A stretch of 8,966 nucleotides of DNA from an uncultured Candidatus Saccharibacteria bacterium (lineage in GTDB: Bacteria; Patescibacteriota; Saccharimonadia; Saccharimonadales; Saccharimonadaceae): the NCBI GenBank assembly GCA_938049075.1, contig CALICZ010000168.1, positions 1 to 8,966 of the forward strand, written 5' to 3'. The notes beneath the pieces were generated by a model that saw only the letters and a list, made by a program, of their open reading frames with translations, ran no database searches and was not told the DNA's origin. Shown piece after piece: positions 1 to 6,220 of the stretch; position 1 is the first letter of the stretch; each line of letters starts with the position of its first letter. The position numbers and the translations under genes were made by a program.

Positions 1-454
1 GCAACACTTCGTCATGATCGACCGAATCAGCGGCACCCTCTCCCATGACGGCACTCGCGAGCATTTGGTTCTTGCCTAGATCATGAATAAGCATAATATA
101 GCGCATTACATTGGCGCTATGCTCGCCAGGCAAGTTGCTCGCAACCCACTGATGAAATTCTTCAAATTCTTCACGCGTGAGGCGATTGGCATCGCTCTGG
201 GCGGCGGTCAGTTTGTGATAATTTTCATCGCCGCCGTAATATAGATAGTCCATAACATTGAGCGAGCAGACAGTTCGTTGATATTCTGCGCGCTGATTGG
301 CTGCTTCGTCTGCTCCTTGTGACTCTGGTGAGGCTTTGATATCTTCGCCGATCAGCAGCTTCGCCTCAGGAAGCTGCAGGACGTCAAGCCGCTGCTCTAG
401 ATTGAGTGGACTTGAAGAGAGAGAGGTGTTGTTAGGAAGAAATGGTTGTTGCAT
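1..454 (-). CDS. HD-motif protein, N-terminal part (runs off left edge)
   Basis: I see an open frame of 151 codons reading leftward from ATG at 454 to the window edge, so only the N-terminal part is present. The first 60 residues are polar and low in complexity. After that comes a helical region with the segment MLIHDLGKN (H134, D135) and later VDHDEV (H147, D148), preceded by H122. The HDLGKN signature is typical of the metal-binding core of HD-superfamily phosphohydrolases, which often act on nucleotides or cyclic nucleotides. The substrate cannot be told from this fragment. I see no signal peptide or membrane segment, so it is probably cytoplasmic. It lies 57 bases downstream of the deacetylase on the same strand. 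There is no Shine-Dalgarno sequence before the ATG, but a TACACT hexamer ends 6 bases upstream of it. The frame is long, uninterrupted and well composed, so I am fairly confident it is a gene and less sure of the family. Confidence 0.7.
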   Translation of the reverse strand, partial: MQQPFLPNNTSLSSSPLNLEQRLDVLQLPEAKLLIGEDIKASPESQGADEAANQRAEYQRTVCSLNVMDYLYYGGDENYHKLTAAQSDANRLTREEFEEFHQWVASNLPGEHSANVMRYIMLIHDLGKNQMLASAVMGEGAADSVDHDEVL

Positions 455-460
455 AGCATT

Positions 461-466
461 AGTGTA
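461..466 (-). promoter_or_regulatory. Possible -10 box of the HD-motif gene (leaderless start)
   Basis: On the minus strand, TACACT is followed by six bases and then the ATG at 454. Transcription would begin at or next to the A of the start codon. No convincing -35 hexamer is visible at the expected distance, so this is weaker than the other promoters here. The gene might instead be read through from the deacetylase. Confidence 0.35.
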
Positions 467-511
467 GAGGATTACACAGCGGAATGGTAGCATGAGCAGT
501 TTATAAAAGAT

Positions 512-1966
512 CTACTGCTTATATTGAGAGTATGACTCGCCAGCGCTGAGGGGATGGCCAAATAGGTTCTTGACCGTGACAAATCTGTACCCTTGCTTTT
601 GCAATGCATCGAGGATACACGGCACAGCATCGACGCTGGTTTTGTGGATGTCGTGCATGAGGATAATCGCACCAGGTGCGGCATTGGCAACGGCACGGCT
701 ACAGACAATTGCTGCATCGTGGTCGGCCCAATCGCGTGTATCTATTGACCACATAATGGCTGGCATAGTAAGCTGCTGGAGCTGCGCACGCACCTTGTCA
801 TTCATGCCACCATATGGTGGACGGACTATTGTTGGTGTCACGCCAGTAGCTGCAGCAACGGCACTGTTTGTACTCTCAATCTCTTGGCGGATGACAGCTT
901 CGTCGCGCTTAGGAAGGAGTGGATGATTCCACGTGTGGTTACCTACTTGGTGTTTGCGTTGAACTGCTTGCTGGAGCGCGGCACTATACGGTGCAACATT
1001 TCGCCCCACCACAAAGAAGGTTGCCTTAGCATGATAGCGATCAAGGTGCTCGAGCAGTGTTTGCGTGTATAACCCAGGCCCATCGTCGAAGGTGAGTGCA
1101 ATACAGCGATAACGCACGCAGTCGGTTGTTGATGATAATGCTGACGGTGGAATATCAAAAAGCTTCTTGGTGGTTGGGTTTTGGACAAAGTGGCTGAGTT
1201 GCTTGATTGGCAATTTCAGGCTAATGATTCCATCTACACCAATACCAAGCGAGCGTTTATCGAAGAGAAAGCCAATTGTTTTTCGGTCGTGTACTAAAAA
1301 GTTCGTGATAGATTCTGGAGTGATGACTCCCGCTACATTTACTGGCTCTGCATGCGGGTAGCGCTGCTGCACCTGTTTACGTAGAGCAATAACAAGCTCA
1401 TTTGTCCCTGCGATTGATGTATCAACGAGGGCAGACGATGTAATTGGCTGGCCGCTCATTTTATCGAATGTCCAGTAGTGAACCGTGTTGGTTGGTAGAG
1501 CGTGAGGTATAGTAGTACGGATAAACACAGCGAGAGAAATCGTCGTGTCATCTTGGTGAATAATGCGATAGGTAATGGTGTTGCTTCGAGCTGCTATAGT
1601 AGCTGAAGCTGTTTGTTGAGATGGAATAGTATTGTCGATGATTGTGGCAACTGTTTTGTCTATGTTGGCAATACCTGTTTGTGGATAGGTGACGATTGTT
1701 TGGTGTGATACCGATTGATGCTTGATGATGCGTGAGCGAATAGCACTATGAGAAGATAGTGTGTAAGTGTGCGTTGTTGATGGTGGTATATGTGTGATGT
1801 GTGATGATTTTTGTGATTGTTGGCCATACCAAAGTGAGCAGATTAGTAGACTAGTAATAATAAGGCAGAGCCATGTATAAAAAAAGCCGCAAAGTTTTAT
1901 AGGTGTTGTATTACTTTCAACACCTGAATAAACCTGAGCATCTGTCTCTTCCACCTTATAGAACAT
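512..1966 (-). CDS. Membrane-anchored NodB-family polysaccharide (peptidoglycan) deacetylase
   Basis: This 484-residue protein should remove N-acetyl groups from a cell-surface glycan, most likely peptidoglycan. It has a short cytoplasmic N-terminus and one membrane segment at about 27-47. A Ser/Thr/His-rich linker follows to about 90. The next domain, about 90-275, resembles the RsiV/DUF3298-like part found ahead of the catalytic domain in pneumococcal PgdA-type enzymes; that is my inference. The C-terminal NodB domain spans about 287-470. All five catalytic motifs are intact: TFDDGP (D294 base, D295 metal), NHTWNHP (H344 and H348 metal), RPPYGG (382-387), DTRDW (409-413) and LMHDIH (436-441, H438 acid). 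It is therefore predicted to be an active metal-dependent enzyme outside the membrane. In Gram-positive bacteria such enzymes give lysozyme resistance. The start has no SD sequence but sits 6 bases after a TACAAT box. It is transcribed away from the RNA-repair gene. Confidence 0.93.
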   Translation of the reverse strand: MFYKVEETDAQVYSGVESNTTPIKLCGFFYTWLCLIITSLLICSLWYGQQSQKSSHITHIPPSTTHTYTLSSHSAIRSRIIKHQSVSHQTIVTYPQTGIANIDKTVATIIDNTIPSQQTASATIAARSNTITYRIIHQDDTTISLAVFIRTTIPHALPTNTVHYWTFDKMSGQPITSSALVDTSIAGTNELVIALRKQVQQRYPHAEPVNVAGVITPESITNFLVHDRKTIGFLFDKRSLGIGVDGIISLKLPIKQLSHFVQNPTTKKLFDIPPSALSSTTDCVRYRCIALTFDDGPGLYTQTLLEHLDRYHAKATFFVVGRNVAPYSAALQQAVQRKHQVGNHTWNHPLLPKRDEAVIRQEIESTNSAVAAATGVTPTIVRPPYGGMNDKVRAQLQQLTMPAIMWSIDTRDWADHDAAIVCSRAVANAAPGAIILMHDIHKTSVDAVPCILDALQKQGYRFVTVKNLFGHPLSAGESYSQYKQ

Positions 1967-1972
1967 AGCTAT

Positions 1973-2000
1973 ATTGTAGCGCGAACCGAGGTAAGAACAA
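1973..2000 (-). promoter_or_regulatory. Promoter of the deacetylase gene (leaderless)
   Basis: On the minus strand, TACAAT (1978-1973) lies 6 bases before the ATG at 1966. A partial -35 match, TTGTTC (2000-1995), lies 16 bases further upstream. The predicted transcription start falls on the first base of the coding sequence, and no Shine-Dalgarno sequence is present. A second TATAAT on this strand (2037-2032) has no good -35 partner. Confidence 0.55.
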
Positions 2001-2059
2001 AATGGGATAAGCGGAGTCTGATACGAAAGACATTATAAAATAGAATATGTACACTTCAT

Positions 2060-2100
2060 GTTCATTGCGAAATACCCCAATGGGGTATTTTGCAATGAAC
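2060..2100. repeat. Near-perfect inverted repeat, 19-base arms, 3-base loop
   Basis: The left arm GTTCATTGCGAAATACCCC (2060-2078) is the reverse complement of the right arm (2082-2100) except for one position. In RNA that position would be a G-U pair. The loop is AAT. No run of T follows on either strand, so it does not look like an intrinsic terminator. The inner part, TACCCC-AAT-GGGGTA, recurs in a looser form at 2143-2158. It may be a protein-binding operator, a structured RNA element or a remnant of a small mobile repeat. Confidence 0.85.
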
Positions 2101-2142
2101 TATTAATAAATATCATTCATAAAATAAGATAAAAATGCTACA

Positions 2143-2158
2143 TACCCCTAATGAGGTA
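2143..2158. promoter_or_regulatory. Second TACCCC/GAGGTA half-site pair, candidate operator
   Basis: TACCCC-TAAT-GAGGTA repeats the core of the inverted repeat, with its start 70 bases downstream of the first copy's core (2073 to 2143). The spacing is 4 rather than 3 bases, and one arm base is mismatched. It lies just upstream of where the -35 element of the RNA-repair promoter would be. A regulator bound here could affect that promoter. The C-tract/G-tract form loosely recalls operators of CsoR/RcnR-family repressors, but the regulator is unknown. Confidence 0.4.
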
Positions 2159-2179
2159 GAAGCCTTTTCTAACAGATGA

Positions 2180-2188
2180 TGATATAAT
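2180..2188 (+). promoter_or_regulatory. Extended -10 promoter of the RNA-repair gene
   Basis: TGATATAAT is a perfect TATAAT preceded by TGn, the extended -10 form that can work without a good -35. No clear -35 is visible near 2160. The predicted start is near 2195, giving a leader of about 70 bases before the ATG at 2266. Confidence 0.6.
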
Positions 2189-2253
2189 ATAAAAACAAGA
2201 GTAAATTACTTGAGTTAGATATAGTTAAGCGAAATCTTGAAACAACGCTACAG

Positions 2254-2260
2254 AAAGGAG
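2254..2260 (+). promoter_or_regulatory. Strong ribosome binding site of the RNA-repair gene
   Basis: AAAGGAG ends 5 bases before the ATG at 2266, a near-ideal Shine-Dalgarno sequence. It fixes the start and contrasts with the SD-less starts of three other transcription units in the window. Confidence 0.85.
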
Positions 2261-2265
2261 AAAAT

Positions 2266-4446
2266 ATGCGACATCTTTTTATTACACGTGGAATTCCTGG
2301 ATCTGGTAAAAGCACCTTTTTGCAATCTGCTGGACTTGGCCCATATACACTATCTCCTGATACTCTGCGCCTAGCGTATAGCAGCCCAGTGATGAATGAT
2401 ACAGGACGCATCGTTATGCCATATCAGGATGATCGGCGGGTGTGGCAACAACTTCATGAGTTGCTTGATATGCGGATGGCTCGTGGTGAGTTCATTGTGG
2501 TTGATGCAACACATACAACGAGCTCGTACTTTCAGCAGTATGCACAGCTTGCACAAAAGTATCGCTATAAGCTGTACGTTATAGATTTTGCGGATGTACC
2601 GCTTGCGGTCTGTCTAGAGCGCAACGGTCAGCGTGCACCACATAAGATAGTCGATGATGTAGTTCTCGAGAAAATGCACGCTCGTCTCTCCACATGTGCC
2701 ATACCAAAACAATACACTGTCATACAACCAGCGGCAGTAAAAGAGCTTATCGCATCGTATCAGCAACCGATTAATTTGAGCCAGTATGAGCATATTCATC
2801 ACATTGGTGATATCCAAGGATGCTATACGCCACTGCGTGAATATTTTGAGCAGCATCCCTATACCGAGCACGATTATTATATCTTTACAGGTGATCTGCT
2901 CGATCGTGGCACAGAGAATGCAGAAGTGTTGCAGTATGTGTGTGATAATTTTGTCGACAGGCCAAATGTGACGTTTATTGAGGGTAACCATGATGGTTAT
3001 ATTTGGCAGTGGCTTACTCACCAGCCGATAAGAGCACGAGAGTTTAATGGTCGAACTCGAGCACAGCTAGAGCGTGCCAATATAGACAAGCGTGCCGTTA
3101 GTCGCTTGATGAACTCCATGCAAGATTGCCTCTACTACACATGGCATGATAAGCGGGTATTTGTGAGTCATGCGGGAGTGAGCAATTTACCAGAGAATCC
3201 TCTGCTGCTTGCTAGTCAGCAGTATATTCGTGGTGTGGGGCGCTATGATCAGGTTGGTGCTATTGACGATGCTTTTGTCGCCCATACCCCTGATAGTGTC
3301 TATCAAGTGCATGGTCATCGCAACGCTCAGAATTATCCAGCGCAGTATAATCAGCGGTGCTTTAATCTCGAGGGCAAAGTGGAGTTTGGTGGCACACTAC
3401 GGGTTGCGCAGCTTGCCGAGAAGGGCTGGTCGGTTGTTGAGATAAGCAACCAATCGGCCGAAGGTCTCCTCCATCCAGAAAATGCACCGCTCATCCATAG
3501 TCTACGCACCAATAAACTGATTAGCGAGCGGTCACTGCCGGGTAACATTAGCTCATTCCACTTTAAACCAAAGGTGTTTTATGATAAAAAATGGACAGCG
3601 CAAACAGTGCGAGCCCGTGGACTATTTATGAATACACTCACAAATGAGATTGTGATTCGTGCCTATGATAAATTCTTCAATATTGGTGAGCGACGAGAAA
3701 CTGAATTTGCTGCGCTCAAAGATCAACTTGTTTTTCCAGTGCGTGCCTGGGTGAAGGAGAATGGCTATCTTGGTTTGGTAGGCTATGATGCGACACTAGG
3801 TGACCTCGTTTTTGCGTCGAAAACAACAACGGAGAGTGATTTTGCCGGATGGTTTCGTCGCTTATTTTTGCAGCGCTATGGTAAGCATGTCGATGCGATC
3901 CGTCAGTATCTTGCCGAGCACAATGTATGTTTGGTCTGCGAGGTGATACTCCCGACAGAGGATCCACACATCATTGAGTATGTACAAGATCGGATTGTTT
4001 TGCTCGATATAGTGCATCGCCAGGCAAAATTTGCCGCTGTTGACCAAGTTGAGCGTGAGCGATTTGCGGCTATGTTTGGCATGGAAACCAAGCGGCTTGC
4101 GGTGACGCTCCAGACGTGGGAGGAGTTTGTGACGTGGTATGAGCAGGTGCAGGGGCTTGACTATTTGTATGACGGTGTACCAATTGAGGGCTTTGTGATA
4201 GAGGATGCTCAGCATTGGCAGGTCAAAGCCAAACTCGATTATTACTCATTTTGGAAGCGGATGCGTGGTGTGCTTGATGGACTTAAGGCGGGGCGTAGTC
4301 CAAAGCGTGCCGCTGCCTACCCACACCCCGATTACGCAGCGCGCGTCATTGCCTATATGCAGGGTATCCCTATTGACGCATTGGCCCAGATGTCTATTAT
4401 CGATGTTCGTCGCCGCTGGCAGCGAGAGCAAGAAAAAGTCGTATAG
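2266..4446 (+). CDS. Polynucleotide kinase - phosphoesterase - RNA ligase fusion (RNA repair)
   Basis: This 726-residue cytoplasmic protein appears to carry a whole RNA-repair pathway. Residues 1-145 form a T4 Pnkp-like 5'-kinase: P-loop GIPGSGKS (9-16, K15), SPD with D32 as candidate base, VVDATHT (78-84) and a lid with R119 and R123. Residues 175-385 form a calcineurin-like phosphoesterase: GDIQG (181-185), GDLLDRG (209-215), GNHD (240-243), SHAG (301-304) and HGHR (349-352). This domain would remove a 3' phosphate or 2',3'-cyclic phosphate. Residues 430-665 form a nucleotidyltransferase ligase: RG (451-452), KFFNIGE (469-475), motif I KENG (K497 nucleotidyl lysine), motif III with E559, motif IV EGFVIE (641-646) and motif V VKAK (653-656). 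About 60 unassigned residues follow. The domain order matches bacterial Pnkp, but the ligase looks like T4 Rnl1 or fungal Trl1. No Hen1, RtcB or anticodon nuclease gene is adjacent. The domain calls are firm; the RNA substrate, perhaps cleaved tRNA, is inferred. Confidence 0.9.
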   Translation: MRHLFITRGIPGSGKSTFLQSAGLGPYTLSPDTLRLAYSSPVMNDTGRIVMPYQDDRRVWQQLHELLDMRMARGEFIVVDATHTTSSYFQQYAQLAQKYRYKLYVIDFADVPLAVCLERNGQRAPHKIVDDVVLEKMHARLSTCAIPKQYTVIQPAAVKELIASYQQPINLSQYEHIHHIGDIQGCYTPLREYFEQHPYTEHDYYIFTGDLLDRGTENAEVLQYVCDNFVDRPNVTFIEGNHDGYIWQWLTHQPIRAREFNGRTRAQLERANIDKRAVSRLMNSMQDCLYYTWHDKRVFVSHAGVSNLPENPLLLASQQYIRGVGRYDQVGAIDDAFVAHTPDSVYQVHGHRNAQNYPAQYNQRCFNLEGKVEFGGTLRVAQLAEKGWSVVEISNQSAEGLLHPENAPLIHSLRTNKLISERSLPGNISSFHFKPKVFYDKKWTAQTVRARGLFMNTLTNEIVIRAYDKFFNIGERRETEFAALKDQLVFPVRAWVKENGYLGLVGYDATLGDLVFASKTTTESDFAGWFRRLFLQRYGKHVDAIRQYLAEHNVCLVCEVILPTEDPHIIEYVQDRIVLLDIVHRQAKFAAVDQVERERFAAMFGMETKRLAVTLQTWEEFVTWYEQVQGLDYLYDGVPIEGFVIEDAQHWQVKAKLDYYSFWKRMRGVLDGLKAGRSPKRAAAYPHPDYAARVIAYMQGIPIDALAQMSIIDVRRRWQREQEKVV

Positions 4447-4451
4447 CCGTA

Positions 4452-4479
4452 TTACCAACCTTACCCTTCACGGTATAAT
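4452..4479 (+). promoter_or_regulatory. Promoter of the permease operon (leaderless)
   Basis: A perfect TATAAT (4474-4479) lies 6 bases before the ATG at 4486. A -35-like TTACCA (4452-4457) lies 16 bases further upstream. The predicted start of transcription is the first base of the coding sequence. The promoter fills most of the 39-base gap after the RNA-repair gene, leaving no room for a clear terminator, so read-through is possible. Confidence 0.65.
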
Positions 4480-4485
4480 AGAAGC

Positions 4486-5478
4486 ATGAAAATGATTCGT
4501 TGGTTGGCGAAGCGGTGGCACCGCGGAGCGGTAGTGGCTGGGGTACTTGTTGGGCTAGTTGCACTTCGCCTTATATCGGCACAAACAGGGCAGTGGTCGC
4601 TACCTGATCGATTACAAGACTGGATAACGCTGAGTTTGAGCGTGATGATCGAGGCACTACCATTCGTCATGCTGGGGATCTGCATTGCAATTATAGTGCA
4701 GGTGTGGCTGCCGGCCGAGCGCTTACTTACCTATCTGCCACAGCAGCCATTATTGCGTCGAGCTAGTTTGTCGCTCCTTGGTATTGCGCTGCCAGTCTGT
4801 GAGTGTGGTAATGTTCCCTTAGCTCGCGGCCTGTTAGCAAAAGGGCTCACACCTAGTGAGTCTCTTGTGTTTTTGCTTGCTGCACCAGTCCTCAACCCAG
4901 TGACAATCATCACGACGCAGCAAGCATTCGCTGGCGATATGACCATTCTCTGGGCGCGAGTGTTTGGTGGCTTCGCTATTGCTAATCTCGTTGGCTGGGT
5001 CTATGCGCATCGTCCGACGGAGGAGTTATTGACCAATACGTTTGTTGCTTCGTGCCAGGCAGATCATGTGCAGCAGAGTAAGCGAGTAGCAAGCCTTGCA
5101 ATATTTCGACGTGAGGTGCAGGCGATGCTGCCAGCCTTGGTGGTTGGTGCAGGGTTAGCAGGTCTTGTGCAAGTGCTGGTGTCGCGCGAGGTGCTGGTGT
5201 CGCTGGGGAGTCAGCCAGTATGGTCGGTGATTGCAATGGTGGCACTGGCGTTTATCGTTTCAATTTGCTCTAATGTTGATGCGTTCTTCGCCTTGGCATT
5301 TCGCCAGACCTTTATGACCGGGGCGCTTGTAAGTTTCTTGACCTTTGGTCCAATGATCGATATCAAGATGCTGAGCTTGCTGCGCACGACATATCGGCCG
5401 AGTGTGCTGTTTCAGGTAAGTGCACTTGTTGGACTGACATCGATAGCATTGGGATTGGTGGTGAATTATGCGTTTTAG
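4486..5478 (+). CDS. YraQ/DUF318 (ArsP-like) family permease
   Basis: This 330-residue integral membrane protein belongs to the predicted permease family PF03773, which includes YraQ, YcgR and the organoarsenical exporter ArsP. It has about eight hydrophobic segments, beginning near 14-30, 45-73 and 91-105. The family signature is clear: ALPVCECGNVPLA (101-113) with the C105-C107 pair, followed by the conserved FLLAAPVLNPVTI (129-141). A second half carries ICSNVDAFFALAF (260-272) and TFGPMIDIK (286-294). Cysteines in the CECG loop fit handling of a soft metal, metalloid or thiol compound, but the substrate is unknown. The next gene is the usual partner subunit and overlaps it by 11 bases. 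The start has no SD and directly follows a -10 box. The ATG at 4492 is a possible alternative. Confidence 0.88.
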   Translation: MKMIRWLAKRWHRGAVVAGVLVGLVALRLISAQTGQWSLPDRLQDWITLSLSVMIEALPFVMLGICIAIIVQVWLPAERLLTYLPQQPLLRRASLSLLGIALPVCECGNVPLARGLLAKGLTPSESLVFLLAAPVLNPVTIITTQQAFAGDMTILWARVFGGFAIANLVGWVYAHRPTEELLTNTFVASCQADHVQQSKRVASLAIFRREVQAMLPALVVGAGLAGLVQVLVSREVLVSLGSQPVWSVIAMVALAFIVSICSNVDAFFALAFRQTFMTGALVSFLTFGPMIDIKMLSLLRTTYRPSVLFQVSALVGLTSIALGLVVNYAF

Positions 5479-6220
5479 GCTATTCTTGTCCCGAGTTGCA
5501 CAGCAACAAGGTATAATACTCCTTTTTATCATTGCCGTGGCGACGTTGTGGTTAGCTGCGACTGGTCGTTTGACGCTCTATATTCATCAGCGGTATGTTG
5601 TCTTTACGACTGGTATGGCAGTGGTTGCTCTTGTGATGGCGAGTGCGAGTGTTATTACGCAATCACGTGCCCACCAGCAGACACACTTCATTTGGTGGCG
5701 TCGCCTTGCTGCATGTGTGATGGTGTGTATGGTCGCAGGCATGGCGCTACTTGTCCCACCGACAGCACTAACGACAACAACTGCCACGCAGCGTGGTATC
5801 AACAAAGGGGCGGTAACTCGGCTATCTACAGACAAGCTATCGCAAGCATCTATCTTTGCTCAGCGAGATTATTCGCACCTCACGATCAAAGAATGGGCAG
5901 GGTTACTCACGCAAACGCATGACAGTGGGTTTTATCGTGGCAAGACAGTCAACTTGACAGGGTTCGTTACGCCAGATATAGCGGATTCGCAGATTTTTTA
6001 TGTATCTCGATTTGTCGTGACGTGTTGTGCGGTCGATGCACAGGCGGTTGGCGTGCCAGTCTATGCGCCTGGGTGGCGTGAGCGCTACCAGCCCAATAGT
6101 TGGGTAACGGTGACGGGTGACTTTGCCGCGCATCCACAGCAACATCGTCAGCAGCCGATTGTCATCATGCCGCGTTCGGTTACGTCAACCACCCAGCCAA
6201 AGGAGCCCTATGAATACTAA
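5468..6220 (+). CDS. TIGR03943/DUF1980 (YcgQ-like) permease partner subunit
   Basis: This 250-residue protein matches the family usually encoded beside DUF318 permeases, for example YcgQ beside YcgR in Bacillus. Three membrane segments are visible at about 14-30, 42-63 and 79-97. A Thr-rich linker and a soluble C-terminal domain of about 130 residues follow. That domain has the family hallmark FVVTCCAVDAQAVGVPV (182-198), with adjacent cysteines C186 and C187, and ends in a beta-rich OB-like stretch including VTVTGDF (213-219). The CC pair could bind a metal or form a redox pair. Its ATG lies inside the end of the permease gene (11-base overlap), after a weak GGTGGTGA sequence, so translation is probably coupled. 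It is likely to form a complex with the permease, but its molecular role is not known. Confidence 0.85.
   Translation: MRFRLFLSRVAQQQGIILLFIIAVATLWLAATGRLTLYIHQRYVVFTTGMAVVALVMASASVITQSRAHQQTHFIWWRRLAACVMVCMVAGMALLVPPTALTTTTATQRGINKGAVTRLSTDKLSQASIFAQRDYSHLTIKEWAGLLTQTHDSGFYRGKTVNLTGFVTPDIADSQIFYVSRFVVTCCAVDAQAVGVPVYAPGWRERYQPNSWVTVTGDFAAHPQQHRQQPIVIMPRSVTSTTQPKEPYEY
6199..6205 (+). promoter_or_regulatory. Ribosome binding site deciding the start at 6210
   Basis: AAAGGAG ends 4 bases before the ATG at 6210, within the end of the upstream gene. It supports this start over the upstream in-frame ATG at 6117, which would create a 104-base overlap and a basic, non-membrane N-terminal extension. 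Confidence 0.8.

Larger units (their letters stand above)
1967..2265. other. AT-rich divergent intergenic region
   Basis: This 299-base gap separates the leftward deacetylase from the rightward RNA-repair gene. It is clearly richer in A and T than the flanking genes. It holds the deacetylase promoter near its left end, a 41-base inverted repeat in the middle (2060-2100), a related half-site pair (2143-2158), an extended -10 promoter (2180-2188) and a leader of about 70 bases ending in a strong SD site. A small AGTAA/TTACT palindrome (2200-2210) lies near the predicted transcription start. I see no tRNA, no known riboswitch and no convincing small gene. Confidence 0.8.

Noticed and set aside
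2060..2100. Inverted repeat as a rho-independent terminator
   Set aside because: No T run follows on either strand, and the flanking genes diverge, so no terminator is expected here.
2047..2106. 19-residue open frame crossing the inverted repeat
   Set aside because: It has a TATAAA 7 bases upstream but no -35 or SD, and its sequence is dictated by the repeat. There is not enough to call it a gene.
4447..4485. Terminator after the RNA-repair gene
   Set aside because: TATTACC and GGTATAATA can pair only with a bulge, and the right half is the -10 of the next promoter. No T tract follows.
6117..6209. Longer propeller protein beginning at ATG 6117
   Set aside because: It would overlap the upstream gene by 104 bases. 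ATG 6210 has AAAGGAG 4 bases upstream and gives a normal membrane anchor.
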